DNA from: Embleya hyalina
GTDB taxonomy: Bacteria > Actinomycetota > Actinomycetes > Streptomycetales > Streptomycetaceae
Direction of reading: 5' to 3'
Length of the DNA stretch: 64,000 bases
Assembly (NCBI RefSeq): GCF_003967355.1
Contig: NZ_BIFH01000028.1
Location: 182,611 to 246,610 of the forward strand
Shown: in pieces, positions 49,549-57,931 of the stretch
Layout of the letters: the number at the start of each line of letters is the position of its first letter
Numbering within the stretch: the first letter of the stretch is position 1
Program-made: the position numbers and the translations under genes
Notes under the pieces: generated by a model
Seen by the model: the letters and a program-made list of their open reading frames with translations, nothing else
Databases searched by the model: none
What the model was told of the DNA's origin: nothing

Positions 49549-50465
49549 CGGCCCTCCTCGAGGCGCGGATTGACGATGTCCTCGAGCGCTTGGCCGGCCA
49601 TCGTGAACGCGAGTACCACCGCGATGACGCAGATACCGGGCGGGAGCAGCGCCCACCACGCCCCCAGCGACACGGCGCCGGTGCCGAACGCCGCGTTGAG
49701 CATCGTGCCCCAGGAAACCGCTGTCGGGTCGCCGAAGCCGAGGAAGGACAGCGTGGTCTCGGCAAGAACCGACCCGGCGACCGTGAGTGTCGTGTTCGCG
49801 AACACGAGCGGCAGCACGTTGGGGAACACATGTTTCGACATGAGGTGCCAGGGCCCCGCGCCGAGCACCCGTGCTCGTTCCATGAACGGCCGTTCGCGCA
49901 CCGAGAACGTCTGCGCCCGGATCACCAGCGCCGTCGCGGGCCAGCCGGTGATGCCGATCACCACGATGATCGAGAGCAAGGAGCCGCCCAGCAGGGTCGC
50001 CAGGACGAGGGCGAGGGGCAGGAACGGAATCACGATGAACCATTCGGTGAACCGGAAGAGGATGGTGCCCGCCCAGCCGTCCGACATCCCCGAGGCCATG
50101 CCGACGATGGTGCCGATCACCATCGAGATGACCGTGGCCATCAGGCCGACCAGAAGCGGAACGCGGGCCCCGAATATGAGAAGGGTGAGCACCGAACGTC
50201 CGTTGTCATCGGTACCGAGCGGATACTCCCGGCTCGGCGGTGCCAGGATCGGACCCGACGCGGAGCTCACGCGCAACGCATGGGAGTCGGCCAGCAGCGG
50301 CGCGAAGACCGCGACGACCGCGAAGACCAGGAGCACGGCGAGTCCGACCATGCCCGCCCGGTTCGCGCGGAACTTCGCCCACGTACGACCCCAGGCTTCG
50401 CGACGGAGCTTCCAACGGAGCGCTGTCGCGCTCGACCGTCGTGGGAGAGCGGGTGCTGTGGTCAT
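49545..50465 (-). CDS. Oligopeptide ABC transporter permease (DppC/OppC type)
   Basis: 306 residues with about six membrane segments: the first at FRANRAGMVGLAVLLVFAV, then five in the BPD_transp_1 region. A cytoplasmic EAA-type loop is seen in ERARVLGAGPWHLMSKHVFP (about residue 215). SREYPLGTDDNGRSVLT is the typical OppC segment after the first helix. It overlaps the other permease and the ATPase by 4 bases each. Confidence 0.95.
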   Translation of the reverse strand: MTTAPALPRRSSATALRWKLRREAWGRTWAKFRANRAGMVGLAVLLVFAVVAVFAPLLADSHALRVSSASGPILAPPSREYPLGTDDNGRSVLTLLIFGARVPLLVGLMATVISMVIGTIVGMASGMSDGWAGTILFRFTEWFIVIPFLPLALVLATLLGGSLLSIIVVIGITGWPATALVIRAQTFSVRERPFMERARVLGAGPWHLMSKHVFPNVLPLVFANTTLTVAGSVLAETTLSFLGFGDPTAVSWGTMLNAAFGTGAVSLGAWWALLPPGICVIAVVLAFTMAGQALEDIVNPRLEEGR

Positions 50466-51523
50466 GCTTTCACCCTCGGATCTTGGAGTGCGTAGATGAA
50501 GTTCGCCACCATGTTGGCGACCACGACCGCGGCGGAGAAAACGAGGAACAGCGCCTGCAGAAGCGGCAGATCGGGAATCCTCATGGCTTCGCTCGTGAGC
50601 AGTCCGAGCCCCGGGATGGAGAAGACGGTCTCGATGGTGATCGCACCACCCACGGTGAACGCCAGGTTGAGTGCGATGAGCGTGGTCAGGGGCAACCGGG
50701 CGTTCGGGAGGGCGTGCCGGCGCAGGACCTGCCGGTCGGAGAGCCCCTTGGCGCGCCCGGTGAGCAGGTAGTCCTCGCCCATCACGTCGAGCATCGACGA
50801 CCGCATGATCATCGAGTACTCGGCGAGATACGTGACCGTCAGTGTCGTCGTCGGCAGGACGAGGTGCCAGATGGTGTCCGCGACGCCCTCGACGCTCATC
50901 GGCGCGACTCCGGGCGAATGGAGCCCGCCGATGGGGAAGACGCCGAAGACGGGGTTGGCGGCGAACACCATGAACAGCAACAGACCGAGCCACCACTCCG
51001 GCATGGAGTACATGACGGTCGCGAAGACCGATGTCGAGCGGTCGAACCGCCCGCCGTGCTTCCACGCCTGACGGCTGCCCAGTCGGCTGCCGAGCCAGAT
51101 CGACAAAACCGTCGCCGGCAGGACGAGGAGGAGGGTCGGCCAGACGCGCTCCCCGATGAGCTCGGGGACCGGTTTGGAGTACTGGAAGGAAACGCCGAAG
51201 TCTCCCGTGAAGACCTGTTTCAGGTATTTGCCGAACTGCACCCACATCGATTCGTCGAGTCCCAGCCGGTGCCGGATCTCCTCCAGGTCCTCCGCGGTAC
51301 GAGCCTTTCCTCGTCCCAGGGTCCGTTCGGGATGGGGATTGATCACCCGGAACAGGAAGAAGTTCACGACGATGACGAACATCAGCGCGAAAGCCGAACC
51401 GGCGAACTGCGTGAGCACGAACCTGCGGCTGAAGCGGCCGGCGAGCCGTGCACGTCGATGAGGAATGCCTGGTCCGACCGGCCCGTCGACGGGCGTGGTG
51501 GTGGAGATCGTTTGCGACGTCAT
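50462..51523 (-). CDS. Oligopeptide ABC transporter permease (DppB/OppB type)
   Basis: 353 residues from ATG 51523, preceded by GGAGGAGCGGGA; an in-frame ATG 30 bases further up lies inside the previous gene and is less likely. A long, charged N-terminus is followed by FALMFVIVVNFFLFRVI as the first helix and five more in the permease domain. The periplasmic loop with GLDESMWVQFGKYL and DFGVSFQYSKPV is typical of OppB. The EAA loop is around RAKGLSDRQVLRRHALPNA. Confidence 0.95.
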   Translation of the reverse strand: MTSQTISTTTPVDGPVGPGIPHRRARLAGRFSRRFVLTQFAGSAFALMFVIVVNFFLFRVINPHPERTLGRGKARTAEDLEEIRHRLGLDESMWVQFGKYLKQVFTGDFGVSFQYSKPVPELIGERVWPTLLLVLPATVLSIWLGSRLGSRQAWKHGGRFDRSTSVFATVMYSMPEWWLGLLLFMVFAANPVFGVFPIGGLHSPGVAPMSVEGVADTIWHLVLPTTTLTVTYLAEYSMIMRSSMLDVMGEDYLLTGRAKGLSDRQVLRRHALPNARLPLTTLIALNLAFTVGGAITIETVFSIPGLGLLTSEAMRIPDLPLLQALFLVFSAAVVVANMVANFIYALQDPRVKA

Positions 51524-53433
51524 TCCCGCTCCTCCGCTGTCGCTCGGCGCCATCGCGCTACCGCGAATCGCCCGAGTAGCCAGACCACGATCAGCGTTGC
51601 GAGGCTGCGGTAGACGACTGTGGCCGTTCGCGCCGTTCGGTCCGCACCCACGTCCTGAGCGGCACCATCGGTGGGCCTCAGGCTGTAGAGACTGGTGACG
51701 TCGGCCATGACGTCACCACCGGGCTGAAACGCGGAAGTCCATCCCGTCCACCGATCGCTGCGATACGCCTGCTGCGCCATCGGCTGTCCCATCACGATGT
51801 AGGGAGCGTCCCGGTACAGAACCTGCTGCATCTTCTTGACGATCTCGACGCGTTTGTCGTGGTCCAGTTCGTTTTTCTGTTCGGTGTACAGATCGTCGTA
51901 TTCCTTGGAGCAGTACCAGCTGTCACTCTGAAGCGAGCGTTGGTCGCAGGTCAGGTAGACGAGCATCGCGTCGGGGTCGTCACTGAATCCCCAGCCCCAC
52001 CAGAACATGTCATAATTCCCGCTCAGGATTTCGTCGGTCAGCTTGTCGGCCGTCATCGCGTCGATCTTGATGTCGAATCCGAGGTTCTGCATCCACTCGC
52101 GGACGAGTCGAGTGGCGAGAAGGGACGACTGGTCCGACGCGTCGACCGCGATCCGGAGCCGCGGTACCGAGCGGCCGTTCGGAAGGGTGCGCCTTCCGTC
52201 GGCGTTCAGCTTGTAGCCGGCCTCGTCGAGCCTCTTGGCGGCGAGTTTCGGATCGTACGTCGTGCCGTCTGCCGGCGGCTTCCACTGGAAGTCCGGGAAG
52301 CCGTCGGGGACGATCGTCCGCAGCGGTGACAGCCCTCCTTTGAACGCCTTGTGGGAAAGCTCCGCCGGATCGAAGGCGGTGGACAACGCGAAACGGAACT
52401 TCGGATCGAGAACCGCAGGGTTCGGATCACCGAGCGGATCGCCTGTCTTGGGGTCGGCAGAGCCCGAATTGAAACCCACTTCGACGAAGTTGCCGAGGAG
52501 TGGGAACTGATTGGCGACCATGTGCTGCCGACTCTTGAGCTTTCGAACCTGCAGTGCGTTCACGCTCGATGTATAGTCGATCTCCCCCTTTCGAATCGCC
52601 TGCATGATCGTGTCCTGTGCCTTGAAGAACCGCCAGTCGACGTAGGTGACCGGACTGAGCCCACGCCAGTTGCCGGGCCACGCTTCGAAGCGGTACAGCG
52701 AACTGCCCGACCCTCCCTCGAGAAGTCGGTAGGGCCCGGATGTCACCAAGCTTTTCGGGCCGAGCGGATACTGGTCGAGCCTGTCGTCGGGATAATGCTC
52801 GAAGATGTGCTTCGGGAGTATGGGGATCGGCATTTTGGGCAGCGTCGCGCTCGGCGCGCCGAGGCTCAGCTCGACGGTGCTGTCATCCGGGGCTTCCACG
52901 GATTTCACGTTGTCGAGATAATTTCCCCAGGTGCTGTTCCCCGGGCCACCCTCGAGCACGCGGCCGAGCGTATATGCCGCGTCGGCCGAGGTGAGCGGTT
53001 TCCCGTCGCTCCATTTGAGGCCGGGCCGCATGTGGTAGGTGACGGTGAGGCCGTCGGCCGCGACATCCCACGATTCGGCGAGCCCCGGTCCCTGTTCGGC
53101 GAGGGAATCGTGAGAGGGCGAGGTCAGCGCCTCGAACAGGTACGGTATGAGGGCGTACGAGTTGGCCAGGATGTATGTCAAGGGATTGAGCGTGTCGACC
53201 TCGCCCACCGCCCCCACGGTGAGCTTTCCGCCCGCGCCCGGCGTATCCGCGCCGCCGGGTCCCGACGCAACCGCATCGGTCCCGGACCGATGACCGGAAA
53301 CTGCGGTGGAGGTGGTAAACATGCTGGTAAGGAATGCTGCAAGAGCTATCGCTGCCAGAGACGCGGTGGCGACTCGGGAGAAAGAGACTCGGGGGTGAAA
53401 CCTACGACAACCTGATGCGGTTCTCCACGACAT
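51520..53433 (-). CDS. Extracellular substrate-binding protein, family 5, with C-terminal membrane anchor
   Basis: 637 residues. ATG 53433 has GGGAGG eight bases upstream. An N-terminal signal/anchor (about 18-43) lacks a lipobox Cys. The SBP_bac_5 domain (about 70-590) shows the peptide-binding family pattern: VDTLNPLTYILANSYALIPY, WSDGKPLTSADAAYTLGR, VTSGPYRLLEGGSG. A further hydrophobic helix at 605-622 (SLATLIVVWLLGRFAVA) followed by Arg residues would hold the C-terminus in the membrane. So anchoring is by helices instead of lipid, a less common arrangement. First gene of the importer operon. Confidence 0.9.
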   Translation of the reverse strand: MSWRTASGCRRFHPRVSFSRVATASLAAIALAAFLTSMFTTSTAVSGHRSGTDAVASGPGGADTPGAGGKLTVGAVGEVDTLNPLTYILANSYALIPYLFEALTSPSHDSLAEQGPGLAESWDVAADGLTVTYHMRPGLKWSDGKPLTSADAAYTLGRVLEGGPGNSTWGNYLDNVKSVEAPDDSTVELSLGAPSATLPKMPIPILPKHIFEHYPDDRLDQYPLGPKSLVTSGPYRLLEGGSGSSLYRFEAWPGNWRGLSPVTYVDWRFFKAQDTIMQAIRKGEIDYTSSVNALQVRKLKSRQHMVANQFPLLGNFVEVGFNSGSADPKTGDPLGDPNPAVLDPKFRFALSTAFDPAELSHKAFKGGLSPLRTIVPDGFPDFQWKPPADGTTYDPKLAAKRLDEAGYKLNADGRRTLPNGRSVPRLRIAVDASDQSSLLATRLVREWMQNLGFDIKIDAMTADKLTDEILSGNYDMFWWGWGFSDDPDAMLVYLTCDQRSLQSDSWYCSKEYDDLYTEQKNELDHDKRVEIVKKMQQVLYRDAPYIVMGQPMAQQAYRSDRWTGWTSAFQPGGDVMADVTSLYSLRPTDGAAQDVGADRTARTATVVYRSLATLIVVWLLGRFAVARWRRATAEERE

Positions 53434-53777
53434 ACTGGGCCTCCCTCACGCCGGCGACCGGCGTGTCCACGTCCTCGAAGGTGCGCCCTCGCGGCATGTG
53501 CGTTTTGTATTCCGATCAGTAGACCAGCCGATGCCCCGGGCATCTTTGGCGCTTCGGCCGAATTTGGCGCGGCAGATTTAGACCGACGGTCATATTTGCC
53601 CCGCTCGCGCGATCCTCACGGAGCGTGTCTCTTCGGTGGCATCGCCGGCCGACCGCTCCGAACTCGTCGACGCGGAGAAGACCCCTTTCGCATCGCCGAC
53701 ATGTGCCGATGGCTCGACGCCTCCCGCTCCGGACACCACGAACGGCGCACCCGCCCGCGATCCCGCGTGCGAGCGGG
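53434..53777. other. Intergenic region upstream of the importer operon
   Basis: 344 bases. It should hold the promoter of the importer operon, with the operator-like repeat described separately at 53545-53570. Around 53505-53600 the sequence is AT-richer (TTTTGTATT, GATTTAGACC, CATATTTG). No ORF on either strand looks real. Confidence 0.5.
53545..53570. promoter_or_regulatory. Candidate operator: repeated TTTGGCGC around a palindrome
   Basis: TTTGGCGC occurs at 53545-53552 and again at 53563-53570, exactly flanking the perfect palindrome TTCGGCCGAA (53553-53562). It lies about 115-140 bases before the binding-protein start codon, a likely position for an activator site such as one for the PucR regulator of this locus. 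Confidence 0.5.
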
Positions 53778-53999
53778 TCAGGACGATTGCGAGACCTGGC
53801 TCACTATGCGGTAGTACGTGCCTTTGGCCAGATGCGCGTGGTTGGGGACAACGACCGTCCGGCCGATGCCGTCGCGGAGCTTGCAGTGCGTGGCCACGTG
53901 CACCAGACGGAAGCCGCGGCCCTCGAGGAAGCGGATCAGGTCGGCCGCCGAACACGGATACCCCGGAGGCGGTGGTGCCGTGCGGACTCGTCGGGTCAT
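53778..53999 (-). CDS. HicA-family toxin-like protein, orphan
   Basis: 73 residues from ATG 53999 with AAGGACC upstream. The double-stranded RNA-binding-like HicA fold is visible: SAADLIRFLEGRGFRLVHVA, the catalytic His in ATHCKLRDG (family consensus GSH), and VPNHAHLAKGTYYRIVSQV, matching the family's P-x-H-x-x-L-x-x-G-T. HicA proteins cleave mRNA and are normally held by a HicB antitoxin encoded next to them. No HicB-like frame is found on either side, so the gene is an orphan or works with a distant antitoxin. Length fits the family. Confidence 0.75.
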   Translation of the reverse strand: MTRRVRTAPPPPGYPCSAADLIRFLEGRGFRLVHVATHCKLRDGIGRTVVVPNHAHLAKGTYYRIVSQVSQSS

Positions 54000-54188
54000 G
54001 GAGGTCCTTCCGTCGACCCGGCGGCATCGGCGTACGACGCGACGCCGGGGAAGGGTGGGATGCCTCCAGTGAGCGCGTCCGGGCCCGCCCACATCGAGTC
54101 GGCCGGACGGTTTCGGCAAACCCCGGACAACCGCGAACCTTGCGCCGTTAGGCTCCGGACACATCCGGACACCCTGGGGGACGCGATC

Positions 54189-55463
54189 GTGAACGACGAC
54201 GCAGACCGGGCGACCAAGGAATTCGCCGCATGGCTGCGCAGAGTCCATCGAGAACACGGCAAAGGCATCTCGGTACGCGCCATCGAACAGGCCACGACCA
54301 AGTCCGCGTCCGGTACGCGGGTTCCGCGTTCGACGATCTCGGCCGCGCTGAACGGTACGAACCTGCCCACGTACGACAACGCCATGGCGATCGTGCGGGC
54401 GATGAACGGGGACTCCGCGCTGCTTCGCGCATGCCACGAACGCTGGATCGCCGCGCGGGCCCGCAGGACCGGCGACGCTCCCGAGGCATCGGCCCCGAGC
54501 GACACGCGGAGCGCAGCGCCGGAAGCGGGGAACCCGGCGGTGCCCGAGCCCACTTCGGCCCCGTCACCTCCACCGCGGCCACGTCACCCGCCCGCACGAC
54601 CGGGCGGAACGGGCCGGCGCCGCGGCCCGATCCTCGCCGCGGCCGGGGTGGCCCTGGCCCTGGCCGTGGTGCCGGCCGGTATCGGCATTCACGATCGGCT
54701 CGGGAACCGGTCCTCGCCGGGGGGCAAGGCCGGCGGGGGTGGCGCCTCGCCGGCGGCCGATCCGGACTTCACGGTCTCCACGCGGTTCATGCCGCAGGAC
54801 GACAAGGGTCTGAGCGCCGTGAGCCGCGACGAATTCCGTCCGACGGCCGCGTAGCGGGAGACCATCACAAAGCCCTTCTCCCTCGGCCACCCGGAAGTCG
54901 CGCGGGTGATGGACGAGGCGGGAGCGATCACCCTGGACTCCGTCACGATCGGCATCACCCTGACCGGCGACGGCAGCCACGACGTCAACATCATCGACCT
55001 ACAACCCGACATCGTCGAACGCACGGCACCGTGGTCGGGAACCTTCTTCTGCATTCCGCCCGAGGCGGGCACCCCGACCATGCAGATGGGCTTCGACCTG
55101 GACAGCCCGCGCCCGATTGCCCGGACGATCGAGACATTGATGCCCGATGTGGGGAAACCGGGGCGGCCGTTCTTCAACGAGAAGACCATCACCCTGAACA
55201 AGCACGAGCAACAGGTCGTCATCGCAAGGGCGTCCACCACGCGCAATCAGGTCGCCTTCCGCCTGCGCGTCACCTACATGCTGGGCCGGGTCCGCAAACA
55301 GGCCGTCATCGACGACGCCGGCCGTCCGTTTCGCGTCACCGCACTCAACCGGGTCGGCGCGGAAGACGTCTCATACCAACGGGTCTACGTCTCCGCGCCC
55401 GACTACTCCCTGCGCGACGTCGGAACCGGCAGGATGTCGACGTCCCAGGCGTGTCACTCCTGA
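54189..55463 (+). pseudogene. XRE-type DNA-binding membrane protein interrupted by an in-frame TAG
   Basis: From GTG 54189 (GGGGGAC upstream) a helix-turn-helix domain (EFAAWLRRVHREHG, SVRAIEQATTKS, VPRSTISAALNGTNLPTY) is followed by a Pro-rich linker and one membrane helix (ILAAAGVALALAVVPAGIGI). At 54852-54854 the frame meets TAG and then continues open in the same frame, with coding bias, through a beta-rich extracytoplasmic domain to TGA at 55463 (424 codons in all). So one gene has been split by a point mutation, probably CAG to TAG. The two parts could only be joined by amber read-through. An ATG at 54906 could allow translation of the distal part alone. Confidence 0.8.
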
Positions 55464-55647
55464 GCGGATACACGGCCGGATCGGACGTGTCTCGGCCGCC
55501 ACCGGGCGGCAGCGTGTCGCGAACCGGGCCCACGCCCGGTGACGCGCGGCAAAGCACGCACGTGCGGAGCTCGCAGGTCGCCTGCGGCGGTTCACGGGGC
55601 GCCCCGGCCGGGACCGGCGGGGCGCCCCGCGGTGCGTGCGGGTCGGG

Positions 55648-56595
55648 TCAGGGCCGCCCTGCCGGGCCGGACGAGGCGATCGGGAGCCGCGTCGGGCCCG
55701 GGGTGGGCAGGGTGGCGGGGTCGGCGGGCGGCGGCGGCACGTAGGCGGCGAGGATCGGCGCCCACGCCGGGTTCCTCAGGATGGACAGGGCCTGCTCGTC
55801 GGTCAGCGGCAAGGTGCTGCGGGTGGGCTTGCCGTTGTCCGACAGTTCGCCGTTTCCGTAGCTCAGTTCGACCATGGTCTCCCCGGTGACGTAGTTGACG
55901 CCCTTCCACGCGATGCCCTTGTCCGGAAAGGGCTTCTCGAAGGTGCCGAGCAGTGTTCCGTCCGGTGCGTTGCGGCAGCCGCCGAAGTTGTTCTCCTTGG
56001 GCTTGGGTCTGCCGTCGGTCGTGGTGCATCCGAAGAACCGTTTGCCCACCATGTGGAAGGTCACCTCGACCGCGCCCTGACCGGTGTCCCAGACCACCTT
56101 CGCGTAGAGACCGCCGTCGATGGCGGTGTTGGTCGTGACCTGCTTCGTCCCTTCGGGCAGCAGGCTCGTGATGATCGGACCGAGCTGCTCGGCGAGGGGA
56201 TTCGGTGCCACCGGTTGCGCCGGCAGTTCGGGGTTCACTTCACCGATCCGTCCGTCGGCCCGGTGTGGCGACGGTTCCGCCGCGGGCCCCGTCTTGGCCG
56301 CGGGACTCGTCCCCAGCTGTGCCGCGCCCACCACGCCCGCCGCGATCACCCCCACCGCCAGGGCCGCGCCGACGGTCTGCCCCAAGGCGCGTCGCCGGGC
56401 CCGGCGGCGGCCGCCCTCGGCCGCCCGGGCAGCCAGCCCCGCGCCCGGAGGCATCGCCAATTCGTGCAGTTCGGCGCGCAGTTCGCTGCGGAACAGGTCT
56501 TCGGTCTCCACTACGTGCCCTTCCACGACGTCGATTCCCCCATGTGTGTCGTTGTGTCCGCCGCCGGCCGTTTCGCCGTGCGGCCGTTTCCTCAC
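55648..56595 (-). CDS. Membrane protein paired with the SigE-type sigma factor (candidate anti-sigma)
   Basis: 315 residues. The GTG at 56595 overlaps the sigma-factor stop (GTGA) and has GAGGGG upstream. A cytoplasmic part of about 75 residues (ETEDLFRSELRAELHELAMP, Arg-rich) is followed by one membrane helix (VGAALAVGVIAAGVVGAAQL, about 85-105), then a 200-residue extracytoplasmic domain with two Cys (FFGCTTTDGR, GGCRNAPDG) that may form a disulfide. Small sigma factors of this type are commonly co-expressed with such single-pass proteins. An anti-sigma role is inferred; no zinc-type anti-sigma motif (HxxxCxxC) is seen. Confidence 0.75.
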   Translation of the reverse strand: MRKRPHGETAGGGHNDTHGGIDVVEGHVVETEDLFRSELRAELHELAMPPGAGLAARAAEGGRRRARRRALGQTVGAALAVGVIAAGVVGAAQLGTSPAAKTGPAAEPSPHRADGRIGEVNPELPAQPVAPNPLAEQLGPIITSLLPEGTKQVTTNTAIDGGLYAKVVWDTGQGAVEVTFHMVGKRFFGCTTTDGRPKPKENNFGGCRNAPDGTLLGTFEKPFPDKGIAWKGVNYVTGETMVELSYGNGELSDNGKPTRSTLPLTDEQALSILRNPAWAPILAAYVPPPPADPATLPTPGPTRLPIASSGPAGRP

Positions 56596-57122
56596 GGCCG
56601 CCCCTCGGCAGCGGCCTTGCGGGTCAACTCCGGCACGCGCTCGCGCAGCCTGGCGAGCGCGCGCATCGCGCCGGTCTTTACCGCGGACACGCCCATGCCC
56701 AGCCGCCGCGCGGTCTCCTCGACGCTGAGGTCCTCCCAGTACCGCAGCACCAGCAGGGCGCGGTCGCGTGGTTCGAGGGTGTGCAGCGCGTCGACGAGGG
56801 TGAGCCGCAGTTCGGGGTCGCCATGGGCGGGGGCGGGAGTGCGGGCCAGCGCGTCGGCATCCATGCCCGTCATCTCGCCGCTGCTTCGGCGGCGGCGCCC
56901 GTCCAGGAACGCGTTGACCAGGACGCGCTTGGCGTAGGCCTCCGGATACTCCTGCCGTTCGAGCTTCGGCCAAGCGACGTAGACCTTCTCCAGCGCGGTC
57001 TGCGCGAGGTCCTCGGCCAGATGCCAATCGCCGCAGAGCAGGTAGGCGGTGCGGCGCAGCACGCTCTGGTTCGCCTCGGCGAACTCGGCGAATCCGATGC
57101 GCTCCCTGTGGAACCAACCCAT
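56592..57122 (-). CDS. SigE family RNA polymerase sigma factor (sigma-70, ECF-like)
   Basis: 176 residues. Region 2: FAEANQSVLRRTAYLLCGDW then HLAEDLAQTALEKVYVAWPK. Region 4: LEPRDRALLVLRYWEDLSVE then ETARRLGMGVSAVKTGAMRA. This is the actinomycete SigE-subgroup pattern of small extracytoplasmic-function-like factors, and the length is typical. Start ATG 57122. It is coupled to a single-pass membrane protein downstream. The promoter set it controls is unknown. Confidence 0.93.
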   Translation of the reverse strand: MGWFHRERIGFAEFAEANQSVLRRTAYLLCGDWHLAEDLAQTALEKVYVAWPKLERQEYPEAYAKRVLVNAFLDGRRRRSSGEMTGMDADALARTPAPAHGDPELRLTLVDALHTLEPRDRALLVLRYWEDLSVEETARRLGMGVSAVKTGAMRALARLRERVPELTRKAAAEGRP

Positions 57123-57931
57123 CCTTCTCCCCGCTCCGTCGGCGACCTCGCAGAGTCTTGACGTATCGAACCGCCGGTTCGGTTACACCCCTCCGATGCG
57201 GCGGTCGGGGTGCGGCCCGTGAAGGTATGGCGCTGCGGAGGTCGCCCGGGCGCCCCCAGTCGTCCCGGCATCGGTGGGGGCGCCACGGACCGTCGGCGTC
57301 GGTGGACCGACACGACACGACACGACCCGCACCGCACCGGGGCGCGGCGCCCGTCGGAGGGCTCGGCGCGACGACTGCCGGCGGTAACGAGGAGACGCCG
57401 GAGAAGGTCTCGACGCGCGACTACGACCCACGCGCCGACCGACCGATCAAGACGCGAGCTCCGGTACCGGATTCGCGGGATGTCGGCACGAAGTCGGCCG
57501 ACCGGCTGCGCGGATCGGCTGATCGATCGCCGGTTGCCGGCGCGTGGCGCCGGTGTTGCGCGGCACCCCGGGTGATGGCCCGGCCCCACGTGGTGCGGCG
57601 GTCAGGCGCCTTGTCCGAGAGGCCCGGAGGCGGCTTCACCGCATTTCTTCCGTTCGATCAGGACCCGATATGGGTGCCTGATACGTCGCCTGATTCGTCG
57701 ATCCCGTGATCTGTGGGTCGGTGTCAAGCTGTCTTGGTCAAGAGGAGGTTGGTCTCGTGCACCGGGGGTCGGGCATCGTGTCGGCGGCCGCGTTTAGAGT
57801 CTGTCCGACACATGGCGTCGGATTTCTCGGTGTCCCGTGCGTGCGATCGTAAGGCGCGGCGCAGGAGTTCGTACTCGGCCACGCTCGCGAGGCCCCGCGA
57901 ATGCGCCGGTCACCGAGAAGCCCGACGCCGT
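57123..57931. other. Long intergenic region
   Basis: About 800 bases between the divergent sigma-factor gene and the TIGR02996 gene. Several frames are open because of high GC, but none shows convincing codon bias or a recognisable protein. An ATG at 57812 in frame with the downstream gene would extend it by 40 low-complexity, Arg-rich codons. No hairpin or repeat stands out. Confidence 0.45.

Noticed and set aside
57158..57709. 184-codon plus-strand frame between sigma factor and TIGR02996 genes
   Set aside because: Low-complexity Arg/Ser/Pro composition, no domain and no ribosome site; a likely chance frame in GC-rich DNA.
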